The notes under the pieces were generated by a model. The model ran no database searches, was not told where the DNA came from, and saw nothing but the letters and a program-made list of their open reading frames with translations. From positions 2,418,001-2,482,000 of the forward strand of contig JAHCVI010000004.1 in the NCBI GenBank assembly GCA_019096155.1: a stretch of 64,000 bases of DNA, in the 5' to 3' direction. Both the position numbers and the translations under genes were made by a program. The stretch comes from Staphylotrichum longicolle (Eukaryota; Ascomycota; Sordariomycetes; Sordariales; Chaetomiaceae). This document shows, one piece after another, positions 1 to 11,022 of this stretch (positions are counted from its first letter, which is position 1; the number at the start of each line of letters is the position of its first letter).

Positions 1-409
1 TTACAAGCCAAAAACAAAACATTAACAATAAACAGAGCCCCTCCATACAGAAAACGAGCTATGATAATGGGGCTGGATATCGCAATCACTTGCACCTCCC
101 ACACAACCAAGTTCCCTTTCCCTTTGAATGACCCAAGCCAGCGAGTAGACAACGAATTATAGATGAGGGCCCTTTCCCTCCCGAGTGTGACAGGACGACG
201 ACGACGACAGCTACAACAACAGCAACAACAGCAACAACGCATCAAAAACTACCATTATCCTTCATCAGACCCCGTCTGTAAACTTCGCCATGCGGCAAAA
301 AGGAGGAAAGACAGCGTGAGGAGCGGGTATGGCACATGACGGATACTCGACAAAACGAGGGGGGAATAAGAGCGAAAACAGGTCAGACGCAGCTAAGCAG
401 GTTGCCAGC
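1..409. other. 3' flank of the CRP1-like gene
   Basis: Non-coding as far as can be seen. It lies downstream of the minus-strand CRP1-like stop codon. It holds a (GAC)n run near 193-208 followed by an imperfect CAA/CAG run at about 213-240, probably 3' UTR microsatellite sequence. Confidence 0.6.
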
Positions 410-3400
410 CTAGGCAAACTTGTGCTTCAGCTTGCTGAAGAAGCCGCTGATCCTGTTCTTCTTCTTCCTCTCCGATGTGGCCTGGCCATCAGTCGTCTTG
501 TCCGTGGTCGTCGAAGAAGCCGCGGGCGCGCTGGAACCGTTAGCCGCCGGGTGTGATTCCTCGGTCTTGACTGCCTCGGCCGGGGCAGCTTGCTCCGTGG
601 TCTTGGCTTCCGTAGGCTCCGCGGCAGTCTTGGACGGGTTGACGGGCGGCGGGGCAGCAACAGCAGCTGATTCGCTGGGCTCGGCCGCATCGACCGCCCT
701 GATAGTCTGGACGGGTTGCGGCGGCTCTACAGCGAGTGCCGTCGCCGTGGGCGCAGGCTGCTCAGCGGGCTTGGCCTCGTCAACAGTCTTGACAGCCACG
801 ACCGGCTGAGGCGGCTCAACGGCCAGCGCCGTCGCCTGCTCAGCAGCCTTGGTGGACGACTCGCCGACCGCCTCCACAGGCTTCACCTTCTCGAGAAGCT
901 CGGCCTCGACGTCCTTCTTCTCCTCCACGGCAGTGGTGTTGACAGCAGCCTCAGGGCTTGCACCGGCCTCTTGGATAGATTCCTTGACTTCGGCCGGGAC
1001 TTCAGCCGCGAAATCGCCGCTGGCCTCGGTCGGCTTGACCTTCTCGAGAAGCTCAGCCTCGACGTCCTTCTTATCCTCGACGGCAGCGGAGCTGACGGCG
1101 GCCTCGGGGCTCGCGCCAGCCGCGGCAATAGACTCCCTGACCTCAGCGGGAACTTCGGACGAAATTTCGCCAGCCGCTTCAGTCGGCTTCACCTTCTCGA
1201 GAAGCTCGGCCTCGACATCCCGCTTCTCCTCGACGGCAGCCGAGCTGACGGCGGCCTCGGGGCTCGCGCCGGCCGCGGCAATGGACTCCCTGACCTCGGC
1301 GGGAACCTCAGAAGACACTTCGCCGGCGGCTTCGGTCGGCTTCACCTTCTCGAGCAGCTCGGCTTCAAATTCCTCCTTCTTCTCCACAGCGGCAGTGTTG
1401 ACAGCGGCCTCGGGGCTCACGCCCGCTTCCTTCATCGATTCCTTGACCTCGGCCGGAACTTCAGGGGAAACGCTGTCGATGGCTGCCTTCTGCTTCTCCT
1501 CGGCCGCGGCAGCTTGAGCGCCAGGCAGGACTCCCTCAACAGCGGCAGTCGCAGCAGTTGCGGCATCAGTTGCGGCAGTGGTAGCCCTCGATGTGATGTC
1601 GGCCGCAGCATCGCTCGCCTTCTGCGCAAACTCGGCGGCGGGACCGCTGGCCTTGTTCGCAGCGTCAACCGCGGCGCTGCTAGCCGTCTCGGCAACAGTT
1701 ATCGCCGCGCCCAGCGCAACCGCGCCGGCCGAGGTAACCGCAGCCAAAAGGTTCTCAGCCACCGTCTTGTCGGTTTCGGACTTCTCGGTGCCCTTGCCGG
1801 CGGTGCCCTCCGAGGTGGACGGGGCTTCGGCGACCTTCTCCAGAAGCTCCTCCTCAACGGCGGCCTTCTCTCTGACTTCCTCGCTGATGGCGCTTGCCTC
1901 CGGCTCGGCATTGGCCTCTTCCTGGCTTTTCTTGACGATCTCGGGCACCTTGGCTTCCAGGGGGACCTCGCCAGCCAGGGCAGCCGTGGTGGCTTGGGGC
2001 TGAACAGTGCTGATGGTCACATCATTGGCGCCAGTGATGGGCAAACTCGACTCCGGTATCATATTGCCAGTGACGAACGGGAGAGTGGTCTCGAGGCCAG
2101 GGATGCGATCGCTCTTCTCGTACGACTCCTTGTCAAGCGTGACGTGGCTGTCGATGGCGCTGGTCGCGAGGTCCGTAGGGACCTTCTCGCCAGCATCGAG
2201 CTTGATGGGGTTGAGGGCACGCTCGGCAGCGGGGAGGGGGTTGATCTTCACCTCCTTCTCCAGTTCGGCGGCGGGCGTCTCAGGATAACCGCCTGGAAGG
2301 GAAACAGTGTCCTTCTCTTCGAGTGGTACGGCGGCAGCCAATTGAGCTGTGGTAGATTGAGGAGCCGCGGAACTGAGGATAGCCGCCTCCGAGCTGGCTT
2401 CATCCTTCTTATCCTCCTCTTTCTTCTCCAGGGGCACGGCGCCGGCCAACTGCGCTGTGGTGGATTCCGGGGCAGCGGAACTGAGGATAGCAGCGCCCGA
2501 GCTAGCGCCCGCTCCCTCGTCCTTCTTCTTCTTCTCCAGGGGCGCCGCGCCCGCCAATTGTGCGGTGGTCGACTCAGGGGCAGCGGAGCTGAGGATAGCA
2601 GCGCCCGAGCTAGCGCCCGCTCCCACGTCCTTCTTCTCGCCCTTGGGCTCCAGAGGCACCTCGCCGGCCAATTGAGGCGTGGTGGACTCGGGGACGAGGT
2701 TGTTGATGGCCGCAGCCAGGGAAGCCTCTTCGAGCTTGTCCATTTGTTCAGGTAGCAAGACGTTGTTGTCGTTTCCTTCGTGGTCCTTCTCTTGGGGTGC
2801 CGTGTGATCGGTGGTCCAATTGCCGTCAACAACGAACTGCAAGTGATAGATCGGTCAGCAATTGGATGCAAATGCCAATGTCAGTGTTGATGTCACGCTG
2901 GTGCGAGGCAGGCAGCGGGGAACCCAGGTCATCTTAAAAGGGCCCGGGCGCAAAAAGAGGGGCGACGTCAAGCTTGGAGAGCGAAGATGCAGGGCACCCA
3001 GCCAAGCTCCCTGCCGCGGTCCTGGTCACGGGCCAAATGACTGTTTTTGCGCCGCTGCGGTCCCACTTTGTTGACGCTAGTGTCGCTTGCGATCGTCCGT
3101 CCGTCGTTCTTCAGCCTGCTGGCCCTGTTGTGGTCGGGGGCACACAAGGGCTGCGTCATCGGAAAGCCAGCGGGGTGTCAGACGGACGCGGTTACGCAAT
3201 GCGCTTGGAAGCAACATTGAAAGCAACACACTGAGGAGATTTTGCTGGCTGGGAGCACTGCCAACAAAACCCGTCTTGCGACTGCTCGAGGTCGGTCGGT
3301 TTCTTGGCAGCCGAGACAGGGACGGGCTGCAGGATGATGTTGGTGGGGTTGGCTTCGGAGGAGGCTCCATCCTCACACAGCTCACCGCCGCCCCAAGTCG

Positions 3401-3874
3401 GCGCCCCTTTTGCGCTTGGAGAGGCCGGACACTGCATTGTCCCGGTCGGAGAGGTCCTGTCCGGCGTTCCAACGACCTGGGCGCCTCGGGGTTCTTGCAC
3501 AAAAACAGAACGAAAGGAGGAGAGCGCACTAACCTTGTAGTAAATCTTCTCGGAGGATTCTGGGAGTGTCACTGTCTTCTGGAAGACTTGTCCAACTCGC
3601 TCTAGGCGCTCGCTTTTGGTCCAGTTGTCAAAAGTGCCCGTCACATACACCTCTTCGGCATCATGAGGCCTAAACAAGTTGAAGAAACACAAGTCAGCAT
3701 CTTGTCGTCACAATAGAGATGCGGACTCTTCGTCATTGTGGCGCAACGCAGGAAAGCTTAGCACAGGGAGCAAATACGAGTCAGAGCCCGCGCTGCCGGG
3801 TGTGCGAGCTCGGGCATGCCAGAGAGTGGGTGCGGGCTTCTGTGTACTGACCACTTGAAGGTGAAACTGCGCAT
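410..3874 (-). CDS. CRP1/MDG1-like protein with AMPK-type glycogen-binding domain and long repeat tail
   Basis: Three exons: 3852-3874, 3534-3669 and 410-2836, joining in frame to 861 residues. The tiny first exon encodes MRSFTFKW. It is supported by the GTCAGT donor, a TTTAG acceptor and the resulting continuous FKWPHDAEEVYVTGTFDNW. Residues 1 to about 85 form a CBM48/AMPK1 carbohydrate-binding domain, with the hallmark FDNW, YYKFVVDG and GNDNNVL motifs. The rest is low-complexity and Ala/Glu/Pro-rich. It has three copies of an APESTTAQLAG..PLEKK unit near the start of exon 3, four copies of a 51-residue unit (EVPAEV.ES...G.SPEAAV...EAELLEKVKP) and a basic amphipathic end (RISGFFSKLKHKFA). 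Yeast Crp1 and Mdg1 share the N-terminal domain; Crp1 binds cruciform DNA and Mdg1 acts in pheromone signalling. The role in moulds is unclear. No kinase is present, so this is not an AMPK catalytic subunit. Confidence 0.9.
860..1475 (-). repeat. Four 153-bp in-frame tandem repeats in the CRP1-like gene
   Basis: Four diverged copies of a 153-bp unit lie head to tail. The phrase CTTCTCGAGAAGCTC or a near match recurs at about 888, 1041, 1194 and 1347. Each copy encodes a 51-residue unit containing EVPAEV, SPEAAV and EAELLEKVKP. The period is an exact multiple of three, so copy-number change would not break the frame. Confidence 0.85.
2345..2690 (-). repeat. Shorter tandem repeats in the CRP1-like gene
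   Basis: Three imperfect copies of a unit of about 115-120 bp encode variations on ASSGAAILSSAAPESTTAQ followed by LAGAVPLEKK. The two copies around 2469 and 2588 are nearly identical at DNA level. A degenerate relative (QPQATTAALAGEVPLE) lies further downstream in the protein. Confidence 0.7.
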
Positions 3875-5271
3875 GGCTGGCGGAGTCGTCGTGTGTCTTT
3901 TGGATGCTATCGTTCGGTCTTGTGTGCGATCAGATCAGATGGGTTTCTTCCGGTGGAGTCGACGCAGTCGCGATCTGAGTTCGAGGTCACGGCTCACTTC
4001 GGAGTTGAGTGCTGGCAGAGCAGAGCAGGGAAGAGCTGTCGTCCAGGGAGTTTCAGCGGCACGGTCCAACGTGGTGGCTTTCGCAATCCCACTGACGTCA
4101 GTCACTGAGGGAGAAAATGAGGGTCGCTGGAGAGAGCAGAGGATATCGGGAAACATTCAAGGGGTGCAAATTGGTGTTTTCTGACGCAACAGTTCAAAAC
4201 CGACGCAAACTTGGAGGCTGGCATCAATTGCCTCCCGTCGGATGCCCTGAGAGCGGCTAGGGTCGCGCTAAAGTGATTGCGCGTGCCAAGACCAGCCCTG
4301 CAGGAGGCTGGCCCGCTGAATCTTCAAGCTCCCAAGTTTGGCTCGGTGGCCATCCCAGTTTGGCCGCTTTACTCCCTATCTCGGCTTGCCTGCTGCTTCG
4401 GAACTTGCACGGCGAGGGAACCATGTGGAAGGTGCAGGAAGGTCAGTCTCGTCCTCAGCCTGCTTATGCTACAGAGTAACGTCAACGCAAACCGCAGTTG
4501 TGTTTGTTGGCGTCTTTGACTTCCCCCACCCCATAATAAAACCTATCTCGTCCCTTATCGTGCATCCGACAAGCACACCATTTTCCATGCTCAAGTGCGG
4601 GAGTGGCTGGGAGGGCCACTTCGAGGAAGCTTCTGGGCTTCGACAGCTGATTTGCCAATCGCGCTCTCTCTGGCCAAGCCGACTGGGCCAAGCCGAAGGG
4701 GTCATAGTGTGCTGATGAAAAATCCTACTGTGAATGGTTGAGCAATACGCTTGAAGACAGTGAAAAGTGAATGAAAGAACACTGAACCTACAGAAAAAAA
4801 TGGTATCACAAGACGGGATGCGAAAATGATGGCGCTCGGAACAGCACAAGGAACACTCGAGTCAACATCTCACACACAATCCCTCCGGCTTATACTGGAA
4901 GTCGGCTCCATACTTTTCCCTCCAAAACACGCAGTTGTTGCTTCAGTAAACAATACGGGCAAGTTCGAGCAGCATTGTTGTTGTTAAGGATGTGCTTTCG
5001 AGCGACCGTTCTTCTCGATAACATATATAAGATGTCCTTTGCCATTCCCTGTCGTGGCTGTTGACAGACCAGACAACCCAGAACCCAACGCCAACCCAGA
5101 TCCAATGTGGAAATTGCAGAACTTCAGGACGCAAAATCGATCGCCGGCCGCCGCTGGGTTTGTGCCAGTTGATTTCAGGCCGCAGCCGAACCAACCCTGA
5201 GACCCCAAGCTCAGTAGTACGAAAAGATCGAGCCCATCTCTAACAGCAGAACCTAGTAAACACACACCATT
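3875..5271. other. Intergenic region between CRP1-like gene and ferric reductase
   Basis: Promoter side of the CRP1-like gene and 3' side of the ferric reductase. A palindromic CRE-like site at 4091-4102 is the only motif I would single out. No ORF here resembles a known protein. Confidence 0.5.
4091..4102. promoter_or_regulatory. Palindromic CRE-like bZIP site
   Basis: ACTGACGTCAGT is a perfect 12-bp palindrome containing the consensus cAMP-response element TGACGTCA. It sits about 217 bp upstream of the CRP1-like start codon at 3874. Fungal Atf1/AtfA-type bZIP proteins bind this core. Regulation of this gene by such a factor is inference. Confidence 0.4.
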
Positions 5272-7380
5272 TTACCAGCCAAACTGTTCACAGTGCAGCT
5301 CCACGGCCGGCCCGTCGCCAACGATCAGCCGCGCCGTCGTATCCCGGACGACATGCATCAACCCGTCTGGCCCGCAAGCAGCAACCAGCACGCGCTGGTT
5401 CTGAGGTGTGGTCTTGACCGCCTCGCGGATGAGCGATGCCGCGTCTGGCCTGCCCGATTTGACGGCGTACTCGAAGTATGTTTGGGATACAGTGGTAGCG
5501 GCAGCGATATCTTGTTTCCCAGAAGCGCCTCCACGATCGACACGCGTCTCGATGGTGCCCTCCATTTCCTTTTCGAGGGCGGCGCCTTGCGCAGACGACG
5601 GCCAACGACGGGCAGATGATGGAATCTGAGAGGCGTTCTTCTCGGGGTCTGACCCAACAGGCGACATGGGCGGCGACTCGGCACCCTCTGACGAGGAATC
5701 GGAAGCGGAACCGGCGGTGTTGTCGCGGCCCTCGCTCCCGCTGGGGAGATCTGACGTTGATGACGGCGCCCGCGTGACGTAAAGAGAAACGTTGACTTTG
5801 GGGGAGTGTACATGCGTCCTCAGCAGATCCAGCTGTTCTCTGAACCAAGAGAGGTTTTCTGTAACCAAGCGTATTAGTTATGAACCAGCACCGAAGTGAA
5901 AAACAGTCTGTAAATCTGGGCAGCCATCGCCCACTCACCATGCTTTTTGACCGACCAAATGAATACGACGTTCTTGGGAGAGTCCTCGTCCATCCTCTCG
6001 AGAATATTGACGGCAAGACCGAAGGTAAAGGTAGCCCCTCCGCCTCCGGCAATAAGCACAATCTTGTCAAACTCCATGGGGTCCGGGAAGGTGCCATATG
6101 GACCGTCAACTGACGCCCACACTGACGCACCCGGATGGGCAACCGCGTACTTGTGAAGATCGCTCGTAAAACCGTCTCGGGCCTTGGCAGTGAACTCCAT
6201 CGGCGAGCTCCTGTGGATGGTGAACGGATGTGTCTCGAACTTGCGGATGGCAGGGATCCATATGAAGCAGTGCTTCCCCGGCTCCGCTCTTCCTGGCACC
6301 TTCTTCACCACGATCTTGGTGCCCCCATCGGGAAGGGGGTGAAGTGTGGCCTCGTTGTTGGCGCTGTAGTACAAAACCCGGCAAGCCCGGATGATGCGGT
6401 CGAGAACCCATATCGAAGCGGCGGTGAGGGTGACATAGAGGGCTTTGTTGCCAAACTTGGGCTGGTGAAAGCCAACCGCAACGACAGCGATGATCCAAGA
6501 GGCTATGTGCGTGACATAGAACAGCTCGTACCAGATGCGCCTCAGAAAAAGAGCGGAGAAGATGACGCCGAGGAAAGCAAAGCCGGCCACAATAGCAGCA
6601 ATCTCCCCCCTTTCGGCGTAGATGCTCAACAGGCGACCCTGGCTGTTGAAATAGGCCGTGTACAGAGCGGCATGGAGGACCATCGCAACGAACATGCTGT
6701 AACCGGCAATTTGATGCAGGCAGTTGAGCCGCTCATATGAGTAGGCCGTAAGGAAGGCCAAGGGGGTGTTCTTGAGAGCCAGGAAAATGACCAAGGCCAT
6801 GTTGACAAGTGCGATCCTGGGTAGTGCCTTTTGTCAGCACGAATACGGCAACATAGGCTGCGGGAATGTCAGTAAGGAATAGAATCATACCAGCCAAATC
6901 GGTTGCCCAGGCTGCCCATTGAAATGTCGATGTTCGTAAAGATGATCGCTAGGTTGACGGCAACATACGCTGCGACAAGCATGGCATGCCCAGCGGATTT
7001 GAAACCGGGGACCTTCCGCACCAGTAGGTTCCTCAAGAGTCTAAAATGATCAGCCGGTGATGTTCAGGATAGATCAGCAAGACATTGACATACCTTGTGC
7101 TCGCAACGAACGGACGGCCCAACACTCCTGCAGACTTCTTTGACCTTTCCACCTTGACGCACAGCCAGCGTGCCCAATGGAAGACGACGAAGAGGGCTAT
7201 CAGACCACAAAGTCCAGCCGCAAAGTACCTCATCATCCTGTCTGTCACCAACTGTCGCTGGGCAAAGAAGGCCTCCATGGCAGGACCGCCATGACCCCCC
7301 GTGCTCGCGCCGTTTGCACCTCCTCCATGGTCACCACCACTCGACGGGTTGCTCGATGGGTTGCCCGGTGGCCCAGCCAT
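5272..7380 (-). CDS. FRE-family ferric (metallo)reductase
   Basis: Four exons (7094-7380, 6891-7040, 5939-6816, 5272-5858) join in frame to 633 residues. It is a plasma-membrane flavocytochrome that moves electrons from NADPH via FAD and two haems to extracellular Fe(III) or Cu(II). The ferric-reductase transmembrane core carries two His pairs with the family spacing, H180/H194 and H249/H263. An HPFT FAD-binding motif lies at 342-345 and a glycine-rich NADPH motif (GGGGATFTFG) at 403-412. The C-terminus has a CGPDG motif and ends CEQFGW. An acidic Ser-rich insert (about residues 465-510) interrupts the NAD-binding domain, as in many fungal homologues. The N-terminal tail is Gly/Ser-rich with no clear signal peptide, followed by a transmembrane helix. 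An NADPH oxidase is less likely because of the FRE-type termini. No neighbouring ferroxidase or permease is visible. Confidence 0.95.
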
Positions 7381-10300
7381 ATCGGAGAATAGGTCAAAGA
7401 GATAAGAGGGATGTGGTCAAAGGGAGGCCTTGGCTGGGAGGACAGTCGACGGGCCAAGTCCCGAGGGAGATGGAGCGGGAGTGAGGCGCTTTATAGGGGC
7501 GGGAGCCAAGATATTGAACAATAGTGAGTACCGTGAGGCACGCGCTGACGGGTAGCCGTTGAAAACAAGGCGACGGTCTAGATCGTCCATGATCTGGCGG
7601 CACCTTCCTGGCGAACCTGGTATATAAGTGCCCTTCCCGCAACGGCACCTTGGCCAGCGGATACTCCCCGGCAGGTCTCTGAAACAGGATGGTCCGGGTG
7701 GGGTTTGGGAATAGGTACAAGCTCTGGCTAGACGAGGACCATAACAAGGCAAGTATGGCTCTCGGAATGAAATGTGATTGGCTCAGCGTCACATGGAGGG
7801 AGCTTGGTGCCCAGCGCCCATTACAGCTACGGCACTTGGGACTCCACCGTAACGCTGGCTACAATGTGGTGGCAAGTTCCGGTCGGCCAGGACGAGGCAG
7901 ATGACGGGGTGTAGATGGATCAGCGGCCCTGGCGGGTACGTACACGGGCTGGTGGACGGCGATGATGGAACCGTCGTCCCGCAGCCCACAGGGATGGTTC
8001 GTCCGGCAGGCGATGCAGGGCCCCGGGGTGGGATGCACGTCCCGGCGAAGGTCTGCCGTGTCTGTGTAAGTGACAACCACTTCGGGGCTGGCGATATTGT
8101 CGACTTCCGGTCTGGGATTTGGTCAGCTTGACAAAGCAGCGAACCGTTGCCTGACGAGATAAACGAACTTGCCAGGGCGCGACCAATGTGGGCCCCCGGG
8201 GCAGATGGACGCCCGGGGTCTTTGGCATGACAGTCGCATCCGCAATCTGGCTAATGATGGGCTAAAGTTGGAACCCAAGAAGCGAGCATGGCCGACCGTT
8301 GGATACGCTACTGAGACGCAACGGTCCCAGGAGTCCACCTCTGCTGCCACCCAAATCTCTACCCCACAAACGCACGCAATATCTGCCAAATATCAAGAGA
8401 CAACAGCGCATCAGGTTTTTGACACGCCTCGCCCAGGGCCAGGCCGGCGGGGCTTTGGCGAGGTCTTGTTGAGTCTGCCGCCCTGCAGCACATCACGACC
8501 GAAGCCTGCAGCTCGCAGCGCGTCTGATGACGGCACGGCTTTCCGCCACGTGAGGAGCGTGTGCACTGGAGATAGGCGAGGACGCAACCGAGGCTGATCC
8601 TACGAAGGCCGGAGACGACGGGTGAAACGCGGCAGGTGTTGGCTACGAACCTGTCCAGGGAAGATAATACGAAGGGAAGAGGGGGCAATGAAGGGCGTGT
8701 TCCACCTAAACCACTGAGAGCCACGAAACCAGCATGCAAAGCAATGCCAGTTGATGAACAACGAAGATCATAGAACGGCATAGCAAGCTGGCGCGGCAGA
8801 TTGATGCTGGGGTGTGTTGGGGCGTGTAAGCGGAGGTGAGAGAGGAGTGAAGTGCAGGATACGGCGTAGCAATAAGGAAAGTAGTAGTAAAACGAACACT
8901 GCACTGTGTATAAGCAGTGAATTACTTGCAGGGTAGTGACTTGCCCGCGCAGTCACAAGCTTCTAGACGGCTTCCATGTGGAGGGAGAGAAACCCGGTCC
9001 AGGGATGTCGTGAAGGATCAACGTCAAGACGGGCGCCTGTGCTTGGCCCCATCAGCGCTGCAGGTCGGTGGCAGAGGAACCCTCGGATCCCACATCTGCT
9101 TGACACGGCCAGGCGAGCAAGCAGCTCAGCTCAACAGAGCGTTGTCTGAATTGGTCATGCGGCGCAGTGAGTCGGTATGCGAGGTCCTGGTGAACATTAG
9201 AAGGATGAAAGGAGAGTAAAAGAAGATTAAGGAAGGGAAGGAAATCACCCTCGCACAAAGTCGGCGGCATGGAGCAAAACACCAAAAAGATGAATCAGGT
9301 GGCTGCTGCAGGCCTGCAGGGTTGCACTTGCGCCTGCCGTCAGTTTAAGCTCGATCCCCTGACGTGGGGAAAACCCCACTGGTCCTTTCCCGAAAAGGAA
9401 AGTTCGCAGCGGTGGGGCCGAGACCCTTCTGAGATGGAGCGAAACTCAGGTCTGTTCCTCCGTCAAAGTTGGAAGGACCTCAGAATCTCCCGGATGCCCA
9501 GAACACAGCACATTTCGGGTCCAACCTCCAATCTGGCTCAGCTTCTCCGTGGGTTTTCCATTGGATGTCTCGTATGTCTGTTGTCGGACCTTTGCCTCAG
9601 CGTTTAGTGGAAAGGCATCGGCAGTCGTCGGCATTTGTCGACGTTGCGAAATGAAAGCTGGGCGTGCAGACGGCTTGGGTTACGCCAACCAAAACTGCTG
9701 CTGAACGGTAGGGTTGCGTCACCCTCAAAACTCTGGGCAACGAGGAGAAAGATCGCATGCATGGGATTCGCGTGCCCGTTCTGGAGAGGTCCGGAGCCCT
9801 CTCCGCCCCTTTCCACCTCCTCGACTCTGGCTGAGGTGTCTAGGCATCCCACCGGCGCGGCAACATCCCTCATGATCGATCAAACTACGACCAGGGTTGC
9901 TATCCTCGTCACCTCGCATTCAACGCCTCTCGGACTAGTAAAATGCCTGGAAAAAGGAGCTGTCGTGGAACAGAAGATAAGCCCATCTCACCATGGGCAG
10001 AGATGACACCCTTGAAGTCGCCGAAGAGCTGCAGATTTCCTGCTGGCGATACCAACCACACGGTGGGAGCAGATGGGCGTTCGAGATGGTGGGATGGTCG
10101 CTTGCTCCATTCTTCGGCCGGAACTGCCCCAACTTCAGCCGCCGTGCCGAACCTCGCTGCAAGAAGCACAGACCCTATCCCGCGTCCGTCGTCATCCCCA
10201 TCCCGCGACATGCACCAACGGCTGCCAAGTGGCCGACATCCCGACTCTTGAGTTTATCTCGAGCCATCTCTGCCATGTCTTGTGGGTGTTTCGATATCGT

Positions 10301-11022
10301 CCCGCTGCAAGACAGTGAGGGATACTGGGACGCGGAAAATCGACCCGCCTTTCCACGATGCCTCGATCTCTGATTGACCAAGAGGTTTAGGTTCAAAGGA
10401 AGCACCTTACTGCAAAACAGTGCGGCAGGACCAGGGAGGCTTTCCTGAATTCCGACCTCAGAGGCGGGAAGCAGGGACTGCTTCCCGGAAAAGGAGGGCA
10501 GGATCTTGGAAACGGCCTCAAAGATCCACCCGCATTGTTGCGTTGGAGATCTGGTTGAGGTGGGGGCAGCACATATGATGGAGTCCCACTGTGGGATGCT
10601 GTGGTGAGAGTTGCGGCGCTTCAAAAGAACCTTCGACTCTCAGGGTCCTCATCAGGCACGCACGCAGCAGCAGGCAAGCCACTCACCTCCACACGTCACC
10701 TGTTGACGCGTTGGCGGGGGCATCGACGGGAAAACCCAGAGTCACACGGGTGGCGGTAGACCTGCCCCCGGCATCGGTTAGAGGGGGGCATTGCAACGGG
10801 GGTGAGTAAAGTGCTTACTCACAGCCAGGGGTTGTTTACACAATCATACATCCCGGTTTGCACAGTTCCAAAACACAATACTTGCAAACAAACAATGAAG
10901 GGAGTCTAGATCACATGCCAAAACCTTGAGATGACCTCAGCCTCTCAGCAATCCTCCGGAACCCAAAAATCTCACCTTCCATCCTCGTCCGAACAAGACG
11001 CACGCCGCAGAGCGCTGCCAGC
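7381..11022. other. 3.6-kb span without a recognised gene
   Basis: Upstream of the ferric reductase and downstream of the next minus-strand gene. Apart from the TATA-like sites just upstream of the reductase I see nothing recognisable. ORFs here (for example 8359-8904 minus and 9269-9607 plus) have composition typical of random reading frames and no domain. No SreA-type ATCWGATAA iron-response site was found near the reductase. Confidence 0.5.
7490..7495 (-). promoter_or_regulatory. TATA-like box of the ferric reductase
   Basis: TATAAA on the minus strand, about 110 bp upstream of the start codon at 7380. A second AT-rich TATATA element lies near 7620-7627. Position fits a core promoter; function is inferred. 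Confidence 0.4.

Noticed and set aside
716..2755. 679-codon open frame on the plus strand
   Set aside because: Antisense shadow of the repetitive GC-rich CRP1-like exon; Leu/Arg/Gly composition with no domain and the opposite strand has a clear protein.
5272..7380. NADPH oxidase identity for the ferric reductase
   Set aside because: The two His pairs are shared, but the HPFT motif context, Ser-rich insert and CEQFGW end fit the FRE family better.
8359..8904. 181-codon frame on the minus strand
   Set aside because: No signal peptide, domain or splice-supported extension.
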